Positions 1 to 7,613 of a DNA stretch of 11,190 nt are shown here, one piece after another. Numbering within the stretch: the stretch's first letter is position 1; every line of letters begins with the position of its first letter. The notes beneath the pieces were generated by a model. The model saw nothing but the letters and a program-made list of their open reading frames with translations, did no database searches and was not told the DNA's origin. Position numbers and translations under genes: made by a program. Source of the DNA: Clostridia bacterium (GTDB lineage Bacteria > Bacillota > Clostridia > Christensenellales > Borkfalkiaceae); NCBI GenBank assembly GCA_900767815.1, contig CAAGAM010000061.1, positions 1 through 11,190 on the forward strand, in the 5' to 3' direction.

Positions 1-1266
1 GCGAATCTCGGAGGATACGCGGAAGTCGAACCGCCCCGCGAAGGGCTTTTGACGGCTACCCCTCACACATGGAAAAATGCGGGCATTGACTGCACAATCT
101 ACGCATATAAGTCGATTAACGAGCTTTTTTCCAAGTCAATGCAAACGGTAAGCAAAGAAGATTTGGCTACGGGCGACGGAAATCTTTGCGAATGGAAATG
201 TTACGTGTCCGCAATTTTGAGATACATGCAGAGGTTCGGCAAAGACGAATCGTTAATCGAAAAGATAAAAGACGCGCTCGAAACGATAACCGAACGGGAC
301 GAGAGCAAGGCAAAAGACAGAGAAACGATTTTTTACAAAGCGCGGAAAGGCTATCCCGCGTATAACGTTTTCAATTCGAACAGAGTTCAGGAGCAGTTCT
401 TCGGCATAGGAATTCTTCTCGACGCGTATAAGTTTTTCGGTGAAAAGCTGTATCTCGATTACGCCGTGAACGCGTTGGACAGCGTTTTGCAACATCATTT
501 GTCCGAAAGCGGCGCGATAGAAACGTTCATGGAGTGGTCGAAAACGACGGAAGATTACACAACCGTTTGCTGTCTTATCATTCCCGTAATCGAAACGGCG
601 GAGTTTTTGAAGGACAGAATGCCCGAAAAATCGAAAGAATATTACGCGGCGGCGGAAAAGATGGCAAAGCACGTTTACGACCGCGGAATTTTCTTCCCGA
701 CGGAAACTCTTGCACAGGAGGAAGCCGAGCCGTTTATAGAGGAGGGCAGTATGTCCTGTTCCGCGCTCACTTTGCTTTATTTCTGCGCCAAGGTAGAAAG
801 AAAAGAAGAATATATCGCCCGAGCAAAAGAGATTCTCGACATGCACGACAGTTGGGTGGTGAAAACCAACAAGGCGCCCATGTTTTTCAGTTCGCTCCGT
901 TGGTGGGAGACCAAATGGGAGGGCGATAAGGACGGAAACGCGCTCTGCATGGGGCATGCCTGGACGATCTGGCGCGCCGAAGCCGATTTCTGGTATTATA
1001 AGCTCACGGGCGACGAAGTATATTTCGAAAAAGCAAAAAACGGCTTTATGAGCAATTTCTCGAAAATAGACAGTCTCGGCAGGAGCTATGCGTGCTATCA
1101 GCCCGATTACATCACGGGCGGAGGTTTTACGAGCAGGTGCGAAGACGTAAATTTCCGCATAGTAAACGGATTCCCGAAGCAGACCGACAGCGGACTTTCA
1201 CGCTACGTGTGGTCGAGAGCGGCGGGGAGTATTTTCGAAAACGATGATGCAGATAAGATATTTTAA
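1..1266 (+). CDS. (alpha/alpha)6-barrel (six-hairpin type) putative carbohydrate-active enzyme, 5' end missing
   Basis: The frame is open through the left edge, so 421 residues of a longer protein are visible. A TTG at 49 is the first possible start inside the window, but the codons before it (ANLGGYAEVEPPREG) read as protein and fit a truncated gene better. The visible part is a run of amphipathic helices rich in Trp, Tyr and Phe, with helix pairs ending in short turns, as in six-hairpin glycosidases and related lyases. Aromatic stretches such as SSLRWWETKW and GHAWTIWRAEADFWYY could line a sugar-binding cleft. I cannot assign a CAZy family or name catalytic residues; a GH88/GH105/GH154-like hydrolase is possible. 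No membrane segment is visible. The next gene's likely start is 41 nt downstream, so it is the first visible member of the sugar operon. The fold call is moderate and the substrate is unknown. Confidence 0.6.
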   Translation, partial: ANLGGYAEVEPPREGLLTATPHTWKNAGIDCTIYAYKSINELFSKSMQTVSKEDLATGDGNLCEWKCYVSAILRYMQRFGKDESLIEKIKDALETITERDESKAKDRETIFYKARKGYPAYNVFNSNRVQEQFFGIGILLDAYKFFGEKLYLDYAVNALDSVLQHHLSESGAIETFMEWSKTTEDYTTVCCLIIPVIETAEFLKDRMPEKSKEYYAAAEKMAKHVYDRGIFFPTETLAQEEAEPFIEEGSMSCSALTLLYFCAKVERKEEYIARAKEILDMHDSWVVKTNKAPMFFSSLRWWETKWEGDKDGNALCMGHAWTIWRAEADFWYYKLTGDEVYFEKAKNGFMSNFSKIDSLGRSYACYQPDYITGGGFTSRCEDVNFRIVNGFPKQTDSGLSRYVWSRAAGSIFENDDADKIF

Positions 1267-1307
1267 CAAGCAGCCGCAGAATTATGCGGGTAAAAGCGAG
1301 GAAAACG

Positions 1308-2534
1308 ATGGATAATATTACCGAAACTCACGAATATATAATTTCGCATTGGGAGCAGGCTGTTATCGCGCCCGAAAACGCGGCTTCGCCGTCGCTTTAC
1401 GTAAAGCCGTTCACGCCGCCGTGCATAGACGGACCGTTCAAAAGCCTTTTTTATTGGGATACTTACTTTACGAACAAAGGGCTTATTGCGGACGGGCGGA
1501 CGGAGGACGCGAAAAACAACGTCGATAATCTTTTAAACGCCGTTCAAAAATACGGGTTCGTCCCGAACGCGCTCAGTATGCATTTATTGAAATTCTGCTC
1601 CCAGCCGCCTTATCTTTACCTTATGGTTAAAGATGTTTTCGAAGCGACGGGCGATAAAAAGTGGTTTAAAAAAGCATATCCGAGGTTAAAGGACGAATAT
1701 TTTTTCTGGCAGACCGAACGCATTACGCCGACGGGTCTTAACAGATATTATCATCATAGTCTGCCCGATTACGAACTTCTGAATTATTACGACGTCGTGG
1801 CAAACGACAGACTTAAACTTGCGGGCGAAAAAACAAAAGAAGAAAAAATCGCACTCGCGCACGGCTTCGTCGCCGTTGCGGAAAGCGGAATGGACTGGAC
1901 TCCGAGATTCGGCTTTTGCGGCGACGAGATGATTCCCGTCGATCTGAATTCTCATCTGTATGCCTTTGAAAACATGCTTTTTGAAGCGGCTCTCGATTTC
2001 GAACCCGAGAAAGCTCCCTTTTTCGGCGAAGCCGCGCAGAACAGAAAAAGGCTCATGGACGAATATCTGAAGGATAAAGACGGGCTTTATTACGATTATA
2101 ACTTTGTTACGGGCAAGCGTTCCGAGATAAATTGCAGCGCGCAGTTCATGCCGTTTTTTGCGGGGCTATTGAACGATAAAAAGGCGTTTAATCGGCTTAT
2201 AGACGGGCTTTTACATAAAAACGGCGTTGTTTCGGTTGAAAAAACCGACGATCGGATCGCCTATCAGTGGGGATATCCCAACAGCTGGGCGCCCGATAAC
2301 TATTTAGCTTACGTTGCGGCAAAGGCATGCGGCGAAGAAGAAAAAGCTAAGGAGATAGCGGATAAATATCTAAACACCGTTGCGGACGCGTTTGAAAAAA
2401 CGGGGAGACTCTGGGAAAAGTACGACGGCGTCCATGGCGGCGTTGCAACCGTCAACGAATACGACGTTCCCGAAATGCTCGGCTGGACGGCAGGCGTTTT
2501 CGCATATTTTTTAAATGATAAAACCGAAAATTAA
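1308..2534 (+). CDS. GH37 trehalase-like glycoside hydrolase
   Basis: Hydrolase of the GH37 (alpha,alpha-trehalase) fold, 408 residues from the ATG at 1308. That start has GAGG at 1298-1301 with 6-nt spacing; an in-frame ATG at 1284 has no clear site. Family landmarks appear in order: GPFKSLFYWDTY (res 42-53) matches trehalase signature 1; AESGMDWTPRF (191-201) carries the likely general acid D196 (E. coli TreA D312 region); IPVDLNSHLYAFE (209-221) matches a conserved block; QWGYPNSWAP (320-329) is a variant of signature 2; NEYDVPEMLGWTAGV (383-397) carries the likely base E384 (TreA E496 region). It lacks a signal peptide and is shorter than typical trehalases (about 550 residues), so it should be cytoplasmic. 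Signature 2 has Gly where trehalases have Asp, so the substrate may be another alpha-glucoside. It lies 21 nt before the GH94 gene. Confidence 0.8.
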   Translation: MDNITETHEYIISHWEQAVIAPENAASPSLYVKPFTPPCIDGPFKSLFYWDTYFTNKGLIADGRTEDAKNNVDNLLNAVQKYGFVPNALSMHLLKFCSQPPYLYLMVKDVFEATGDKKWFKKAYPRLKDEYFFWQTERITPTGLNRYYHHSLPDYELLNYYDVVANDRLKLAGEKTKEEKIALAHGFVAVAESGMDWTPRFGFCGDEMIPVDLNSHLYAFENMLFEAALDFEPEKAPFFGEAAQNRKRLMDEYLKDKDGLYYDYNFVTGKRSEINCSAQFMPFFAGLLNDKKAFNRLIDGLLHKNGVVSVEKTDDRIAYQWGYPNSWAPDNYLAYVAAKACGEEEKAKEIADKYLNTVADAFEKTGRLWEKYDGVHGGVATVNEYDVPEMLGWTAGVFAYFLNDKTEN

Positions 2535-2555
2535 CTTTTCGGCAAACATAATTGT

Positions 2556-4841
2556 ATGCAAGGATTTTTTGACGGTAAAAACAAAGAATATATTATAAAG
2601 GACATGAAGCCGAGAAGACCTTGGCTCAACTATTTATGGAACGAAAACGTCGTTTGCATGAGCGATCAGTTCGGCAACGGCTTTTCACGGATGGCGATAG
2701 GCACTCAGAGGCGCGATATCGAAAAGGGCGTGAGGAACGTCTACGTCAAGGACAGAACGACGGGCGAAGCTTACTCTGCAACGAGAAATTACGGAAATTT
2801 GCCTTTCGAAGTTCACGAAACGCACGTCGGCATAAATTATCAGAGGGTAATAAGCGGATATAACAGGCTTGAAGTTATCTTCACGATATGCGTTCCGAAA
2901 GACGACGCCGTTGTTTTGTACAACGTAAAAATAATCAACAAACGCGGAGATAATCGGCTTATAGACGGGTATTTCTGTATCAATCCCACTCCCGCGCTCT
3001 CCTGGCACGACGCTTACGGGGTGGCGGATAACGACGAATCGCTTAACGGGCTTTTATATCGTCACGACGGTTTCGCGCTCCCGAACGACTTCACGAAAGT
3101 TTTCGTCGGGTGCGACAAAAAGTACGACGCATACGATCTTTCGCCCGCCGAATTCAAAGGCGTTTATAACGGTTATGAAAATCCGACGGCATTAAAAAAC
3201 GAAAAGTTATCGTGCATGGGCGCGACCTTCGAGGCGGAATACGTCGCCGCGTTTCAGTTTTCGGATATTTTTTCAAAAGGCAATGAATTCGAAGCGACTT
3301 TCTGCGCTTTTGCGGCGAGAAACGTCGAAGAAATAAAAAGTCTTAAAAAGAAGTATCTCGAAGATACGACTTTCGGCGGGGAACTCGACAAGGTTCGCAA
3401 GGAAAATGAGAGCGAATACAACGTTTTCGAACTTAATTCGCCCGATATATACCTTAATTCTCAGACGAATATCTGGCTCAAACGGCAGACGTCTCTCGGC
3501 AAAACGTGGGGCAGGCTTTACGGAAAGGGTTTTCGCGACGTAATGCAGGATATAACGGCGTTCGTTTCCATGGATCCGAAGTCTGCGAAAAAGCAGATTC
3601 TGCATGCCCTGAAATATCAGTATGAAGACGGAAACCCCATAAGAATGTTCGAGCCGAGCTTTAAATTTCCGTATAACGACGGCGGAGTGTGGATATCGGG
3701 CGCACTGCTTTCTTACATAAACGAAAGCGGCGATTTGTCGATTTTAAGCGAAAAAGTGCCGTTTTTAAAGGGTGATAGTTACGAAAACGCGAGTTTTGCG
3801 GACGCATACGTAACCGAGCCGTATATCGCGGGCGAAAAAAACGAATCGGTTTTAAACCACCTTCTTGCGGCGATAGATTATCTGCTTTCTTCCCGCGGGA
3901 AGCGCAATCTCGTTTTGTGGCGGGGCGGCGACTGGAACGACAGCATGAATAGCGTCGGGCGCAAAAATATCGGCGAAAGCGTATGGCTTTCGATTGCGAC
4001 CGTAAAAGCAATTAACGAGCTTAACGAAATATTGAAAATTTCGGGCAAAGAGAGCCTTATCGGCGGCTACGAGAAAAAGAAAAACGAGCTTGTTTCGGCA
4101 ATTTTAACGCACGGCACCGTCGGCGGACGTTTCGTTTACGGATATAACGACGAGGGCGAAACGATAGGCGGCACCGAAAGGATTTTCCTGAATCCGCAAA
4201 CGTGGTCTGTCTTAGCGGGGATAGGCAGCAGGGAAGAACAGAATAAAATTATGGACGGAGTCGAAAAAGAGCTTAAATGCGATTACGGTTACGTTCAGTG
4301 TCGCCCGAGTTTTACGCACGGCGACGAAAACATCGGCAGAGTGTCATATTTTCAGCCGGGGCTTGTCGAAAACGGCGCGGTGTATAATCACGGCGCGGCG
4401 TTCAAAATCGCGGCGGACTGCATGCTGAAAAGGGCGGATACGGCGTATAAAACGCTGAAAATGATATCTTACGACAATCCGAAAAATCCTGAAAACGGAG
4501 TTGAGCCGTATGCCGTGAGCAATATGTATATGGGTCCCGAAAACAAATATATCGCGGGCTACGCGCCCATGAGCTGGATAACGGGAACGGCGGGTTGGCT
4601 GTATCGGTGCGTAACCGAATTCATGTGCGGCGTGAAGCCGACTTTCGACGGGCTTGAAGTGTCGCCATGCCTTCCCGCGGAATGGGACGGCGTTACCGTA
4701 AAAAGGATAATCAGAGGCGAAACTTACGAAATTACTTACGAGAGATCGGATATAAAACAGCTGATATGCGACGGCAAACCCGTTGAAAAACTTCCTTTGA
4801 CGGGCAAGGGCAGCGTGCATAAAGTAATTTGCAAATTTTAA
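2556..4841 (+). CDS. GH94 inverting glycoside phosphorylase (cellobiose/chitobiose phosphorylase family)
   Basis: Cleaves a beta-linked disaccharide or oligosaccharide with inorganic phosphate to give an alpha-sugar 1-phosphate, conserving the bond energy. The 761 residues match the usual GH94 length. The start at 2556 lacks a good ribosome binding site, but its product begins MQGFFDGKNKEYIIKD and then PWLNYLWNE, matching the usual GH94 N-terminus; a later Met (res 17) would remove it. Residues 1 to about 270 form the beta-sandwich domain (VYVKDRTTGE at 62-71). The (alpha/alpha)6 catalytic domain follows, with GKGFRDVMQD (323-332) and GGDWNDSMN (457-465), whose conserved Asp, probably D462, is the general acid. 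PGLVENGAVYNHGAAF (601-616) and SWITGTAGWLYR (673-684) are standard C-terminal GH94 blocks. No signal peptide, so cytoplasmic. The acceptor-side residues match no GH94 specificity I can name with confidence. The next ATG is 17 nt downstream. Confidence 0.9.
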   Translation: MQGFFDGKNKEYIIKDMKPRRPWLNYLWNENVVCMSDQFGNGFSRMAIGTQRRDIEKGVRNVYVKDRTTGEAYSATRNYGNLPFEVHETHVGINYQRVISGYNRLEVIFTICVPKDDAVVLYNVKIINKRGDNRLIDGYFCINPTPALSWHDAYGVADNDESLNGLLYRHDGFALPNDFTKVFVGCDKKYDAYDLSPAEFKGVYNGYENPTALKNEKLSCMGATFEAEYVAAFQFSDIFSKGNEFEATFCAFAARNVEEIKSLKKKYLEDTTFGGELDKVRKENESEYNVFELNSPDIYLNSQTNIWLKRQTSLGKTWGRLYGKGFRDVMQDITAFVSMDPKSAKKQILHALKYQYEDGNPIRMFEPSFKFPYNDGGVWISGALLSYINESGDLSILSEKVPFLKGDSYENASFADAYVTEPYIAGEKNESVLNHLLAAIDYLLSSRGKRNLVLWRGGDWNDSMNSVGRKNIGESVWLSIATVKAINELNEILKISGKESLIGGYEKKKNELVSAILTHGTVGGRFVYGYNDEGETIGGTERIFLNPQTWSVLAGIGSREEQNKIMDGVEKELKCDYGYVQCRPSFTHGDENIGRVSYFQPGLVENGAVYNHGAAFKIAADCMLKRADTAYKTLKMISYDNPKNPENGVEPYAVSNMYMGPENKYIAGYAPMSWITGTAGWLYRCVTEFMCGVKPTFDGLEVSPCLPAEWDGVTVKRIIRGETYEITYERSDIKQLICDGKPVEKLPLTGKGSVHKVICKF

Positions 4842-4858
4842 TTGGCTATAGGTGTAAT

Positions 4859-6112
4859 ATGGAAAAATTGAAAATAGGTTTAATAGGTTTGGGTCAACGC
4901 GGAGCGGCTTACGGAATGACGGACGGCTCGATAGGGCTTCTCGGCAACATTTTGAACAATTCCGACGTTTTGGTTACGGCTTTATGCGACGGCTACGAGG
5001 AAAGAATAAAATTCGCCGCGGAAAAGGTTGTGGCGGCGGGGCAGAAAAAGCCGCTCGAAACGAAGGATTATAACGAGGTTTTATCGAGCGAGGTTGACGC
5101 GGTTATCGTCTGCACGAGCTGGGCTTCGCACGTGGAAGTCGCGCTTGCCGCGATGGAAAAGGGAATCGCCGTTGCCATAGAGGTGGGCGGAACGCATAAC
5201 CTCGGCGATATGCAAAAGCTCGTCGAAACATACGAAAGGACGAAAACTCCGTTCATGTTCCTTGAAAACTGCTGTTACAATAAGGACGAACTTCTGGTAA
5301 CTTCGCTCGCGAGGAACGGAAAACTCGGCGAAATCAGTTATTGCCACGGCGCGTATTGCCATGACCTTCGCAACGAGATAACCGAAGTCGGGTTAAAACG
5401 CGGGCATTACAGGCTCGAGGAATATAAAAACCACAATTGCGAAAATTACCCCACGCACGAACTCGGGCCTATCGTGAAGCTTCTCGGCATAACGCGCGGA
5501 AACAAGTTCACAAGGCTTACCGCCATGGCTTCAAAAGCTGTCGGTCTTAACGAATATATAGCTTCGCACGACGAGGTCGCTGCGCTTAAAGGGACGAAGT
5601 TCCGCCAGGGCGACGTCGTGACAACGATGATAGAATGCGAAAACGGCGAACTTATAACCCTTAAACTCGATACCACTTTGCCCCGTTTATACGACCGTGA
5701 AATTACCGTAAGCGGCACGAAAGGGTATTATAATCAGACACTTCGGGCAGTCGTTCTGGACGGCGACAGATTCAATCACGAGAAAAACGTAATTCAGGAT
5801 TCTTTGAACAGTCAGGACGATTATTCCGAATATCTCCCCGAGGACTGGAAAACGATAACCGAGGAGCAGCTCAAAACGGGTCACGGCGGAATGGATTTCA
5901 TCATGTTAAAGCATTTCTTCCGCGCCGTTTCAAACAAAGAGGACATGCCGATCGACGTATACGAAGCATGCGCCATGATGTGCGTAACCGCCCTTTCGGA
6001 AGAATCGATAAGAAGCGGCGGCGCGCCCGTCTCCGTTCCCGATTTCACCCGCGGCGAATACAAAAACAGAAAAATCAGAGACGTAATGCCCTTACCGACG
6101 ATAAAAGGTTAA
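4859..6112 (+). CDS. Gfo/Idh/MocA-family NAD(P)-dependent oxidoreductase, GH109-like
   Basis: Sugar oxidoreductase or redox-mechanism glycosidase of 417 residues. The ATG at 4859 has AGGTG at 4850-4854; an upstream TTG at 4829 would overlap the GH94 gene and is unlikely. An N-terminal Rossmann fold starts KIGLIGLGQRGAAYG (5-19, GxGxxG dinucleotide site). AVIVCTSWASHVEVALAAMEKG (81-102) is the standard beta-alpha-beta of the family. The usual EKP lysine motif is replaced by EVGGTHN (108-114), as in GH109-like proteins. ENCCYN (136-141), NYPTHELGPI (196-205), GITRGNKF (210-217) and GHGGMDFIML (341-350) also recall GH109; Y197 and H200 are spaced like the Tyr/His pair implicated in GH109 catalysis. 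Last visible gene of the operon, so it likely acts on the same sugar as GH94 and GH37. Dehydrogenase versus hydrolase cannot be decided from sequence. Confidence 0.82.
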   Translation: MEKLKIGLIGLGQRGAAYGMTDGSIGLLGNILNNSDVLVTALCDGYEERIKFAAEKVVAAGQKKPLETKDYNEVLSSEVDAVIVCTSWASHVEVALAAMEKGIAVAIEVGGTHNLGDMQKLVETYERTKTPFMFLENCCYNKDELLVTSLARNGKLGEISYCHGAYCHDLRNEITEVGLKRGHYRLEEYKNHNCENYPTHELGPIVKLLGITRGNKFTRLTAMASKAVGLNEYIASHDEVAALKGTKFRQGDVVTTMIECENGELITLKLDTTLPRLYDREITVSGTKGYYNQTLRAVVLDGDRFNHEKNVIQDSLNSQDDYSEYLPEDWKTITEEQLKTGHGGMDFIMLKHFFRAVSNKEDMPIDVYEACAMMCVTALSEESIRSGGAPVSVPDFTRGEYKNRKIRDVMPLPTIKG

Positions 6113-6202
6113 TTTTGACGGCAAGGATTTTCGGCGGATAACGCCGTGAAATAAGATATAAAAACTCGTAAACGGTTTTTTAAAAATGTTTTATTTTCAG
6201 TA

Positions 6203-6231
6203 TTGACAAAGGCTGAAAGTCGTAGTATAAT
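6203..6231 (+). promoter_or_regulatory. Consensus sigma-A promoter for the AT-rich island
   Basis: TTGACA at 6203-6208 and TATAAT at 6226-6231 are both perfect consensus boxes with a 17-bp spacer. Transcription should begin near 6238 and run through a leader of about 85 nt to the ATG at 6323. It lies about 90 bp after the GH109-like gene's stop and marks the start of a new transcription unit. Confidence 0.85.
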
Positions 6232-6322
6232 AAAATTATAGAGTCACATTGAAAACAACGGAAGGGATATTTAAGAAGATATTGGTCAGAACATATTTTT
6301 TTATCTACAGGGGTGTCCGCCA

Positions 6323-6598
6323 ATGAATTTATTTACTCAGCGCAAACCGAAATCAGCGACGGTTGATTTCGGTTTGCGTTTTTCTTTAATGGCGCGCATT
6401 GGTAAAAGCGGTGGAGACCATCATTATCCAGACGATCATGAACCATTGCATGTTCACATAAGCGGAGATGATGGGCTCACAAAAATTGATTTATCAGGTA
6501 ATCCGTTATCAGGGCAAAGACCAATGACACACGGAGAAAGAAAAGCGTTTAAAAAATTATATAAAAAGATATTAAAGGTCTTGTCAAAATGGATGTGA
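6323..6598 (+). CDS. Small His-rich DUF4160-like protein
   Basis: The core GGDHHYPDDHEPLHVHI resembles DUF4160, a small family of unknown biochemical role often paired with a second small gene. Numbered from the ATG at 6389, it spans residues 8-24 and includes H11, H12, D15, D16, H17, H21 and H23, which could bind a metal. A basic C-terminal helix follows (HGERKAFKKLYKKILKVL). Two starts are possible. ATG 6323 has AGGGG at 6309-6313 with good spacing and gives 91 residues, but its first 22 codons are the terminator hairpin and do not look like the family. ATG 6389 gives 69 residues that match the family but has no ribosome binding site. The usual hydrophobic strand before the His motif is missing. 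The end overlaps the next gene by 10 nt, implying coupled translation. It could be an orphan toxin C-terminal domain; that is inference. Confidence 0.6.
   Translation: MNLFTQRKPKSATVDFGLRFSLMARIGKSGGDHHYPDDHEPLHVHISGDDGLTKIDLSGNPLSGQRPMTHGERKAFKKLYKKILKVLSKWM
6341..6387 (+). terminator. Perfect 15-bp hairpin with T-tract, inside the next reading frame (possible attenuator)
   Basis: The left arm (6341-6355, CGCAAACCGAAATCA) is the exact reverse complement of the right arm (6364-6378). The loop is 8 nt (6356-6363) and the run TTTTTCTTT follows at 6379-6387. This is a textbook intrinsic terminator about 140 nt after the promoter at 6203-6231. It lies within the open frame that starts at 6323 and just before an in-frame ATG at 6389. 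It may end a short RNA or act as a conditional attenuator for the island genes. Confidence 0.75.
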
Positions 6599-7005
6599 AT
6601 TTGTTTAATTTTAATAAAAAATATGGTTTTCATGATACTGAGATAACAAAATGTATTGTTTCAAATAACAAAGTTGTTGTTTTCTTTTCAAAAGGTGTTT
6701 ATTTGCTTGATGATGATGGGAGAGAGACTTCTTTAACAGCAAGTTGTTGTATGGAAATATCTGTTGATAATGAATGTTGTTTACCAGAGGATAACATTTC
6801 AGTTTGTTTATATCGAAAAAACAAAAGAAAGGTGATTCCTATTGAACGTTTTGAAAAATTGATTCATGAAACAAAATTTGACATTCTCTTCGATTATTAC
6901 TCATCTTTTGCCAAATCAATTTTATTGAAAGGTTATATTGATAAGTATTCTGTTGATTTTATTATAGAAAATATAACTGCAGTTAATTTTGTTTTTGATG
7001 AATAA
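6589..7005 (+). CDS. Hypothetical protein, partner of the DUF4160-like gene
   Basis: Protein of 138 residues that I do not recognise beyond a FHDTEI motif near the N-terminus (res 14-19), a type of opening also seen in small accessory proteins of unknown function. It looks soluble: no membrane segment or signal peptide. The first half reads as beta strands (KCIVSNNKVVVFFSKGVYLLDD), the second half as helices with several acidic residues. Five cysteines are present, including two CC pairs. The ATG lies inside the last codons of the DUF4160-like gene, with only a weak AAAGG upstream, so translation is probably coupled. Strongly AT-biased codons (TTT, AAT, ATT, TTA) differ from the sugar operon. 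The pairing suggests a toxin-immunity or toxin-antitoxin-like couple, but the sequence does not prove this. Confidence 0.65.
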   Translation: MDVNLFNFNKKYGFHDTEITKCIVSNNKVVVFFSKGVYLLDDDGRETSLTASCCMEISVDNECCLPEDNISVCLYRKNKRKVIPIERFEKLIHETKFDILFDYYSSFAKSILLKGYIDKYSVDFIIENITAVNFVFDE

Positions 7006-7085
7006 TTATAAAGGGAAGTGCGTATTACAACAGTCAAAATAACAACGACGTGTGTTTTGTATCGACTTATAAATGGAGTAAAAAG

Positions 7086-7589
7086 ATGAGAGTTGTATTC
7101 AAAGGGAACTTATCAGAAAATAGTCAGAACAGGATAGTTCATCGCTATCACAATGCAATGCGTTTATATTATTTGTTTGCAGCAATTATTGTAATAATAG
7201 TTGGTGTGATCATTATTATTAAAAACGGTAATCGGGTTGTTGGACTGTCCATATGCGGCTCTGCCGGTTTTATTTCTTTATTATTGCTTATATTTCCCCA
7301 AATAATCCTGCATAAAAAAGATATTGAATCTAATTTTCCAAAGCAAATTACCATTGATGAAAAAAATATTGAGCTTGACGGTGTGGGAGATAATATTTAT
7401 AGAATGCGCAGTGTGATGGATGTAAAAAAAATAATTGAAACCGAAAATTGCTATTATTTTAAATTTTATTTTCCTTACGATTTGAATTTTATTTGTCAGA
7501 AAGATTTGCTTGTTGAAGGGACGAGTGAAGAGTTTAAAGTCATTTTTGACGGCAAATTTATAAAAGAAATTCATAAACAACAAGAATAA
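7086..7589 (+). CDS. Two-TM membrane protein with YcxB-like domain
   Basis: The ATG at 7086 has GGAG at 7075-7078 with 7-nt spacing, so this start is preferred over an in-frame upstream start at 7050. The product has 167 residues: a short polar N-terminus, TM1 at about 28-45 (YYLFAAIIVIIVGVIIII), a tight NGNR turn, TM2 at about 52-73, then a soluble beta-rich domain to the end. The order short N-terminus, two helices and a strand-rich domain with an FKFYF-type strand is that of YcxB-like (PH-like fold) proteins, whose function is not established. Topology places both ends in the cytoplasm by the positive-inside rule. It sits 80 nt after the previous gene with no promoter seen between, so it is probably co-transcribed. 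A role as a membrane immunity protein is possible but unproven. Confidence 0.65.
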   Translation: MRVVFKGNLSENSQNRIVHRYHNAMRLYYLFAAIIVIIVGVIIIIKNGNRVVGLSICGSAGFISLLLLIFPQIILHKKDIESNFPKQITIDEKNIELDGVGDNIYRMRSVMDVKKIIETENCYYFKFYFPYDLNFICQKDLLVEGTSEEFKVIFDGKFIKEIHKQQE

Positions 7590-7613
7590 AATGTACTTTA
7601 TCTTTGTCTATAA

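Noticed and set aside
253..957. 234-codon open frame on the - strand under the first gene
   Set aside because: It lies wholly inside a clear + strand gene, has no ribosome binding site or recognisable domain, and reflects codon bias of the real gene.
4829..4858. TTG start 10 codons upstream of the oxidoreductase
   Set aside because: It overlaps the GH94 gene, has no ribosome binding site, and adds residues before the family's normal N-terminus (MEKLKIGLIGLG).
6132..6146. CGGCG/CGCCG hairpin after the sugar operon
   Set aside because: Only 5 bp of stem and no T-tract follow it, so it is not a convincing terminator; none was found between 6113 and 6203.
6238..6340. Possible TPP or T-box riboswitch, because of a GGGGTG motif near a terminator
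   Set aside because: The remaining conserved elements of both classes (TPP CTGAGA and the second helix; T-box TGGTACCGCG) are absent.
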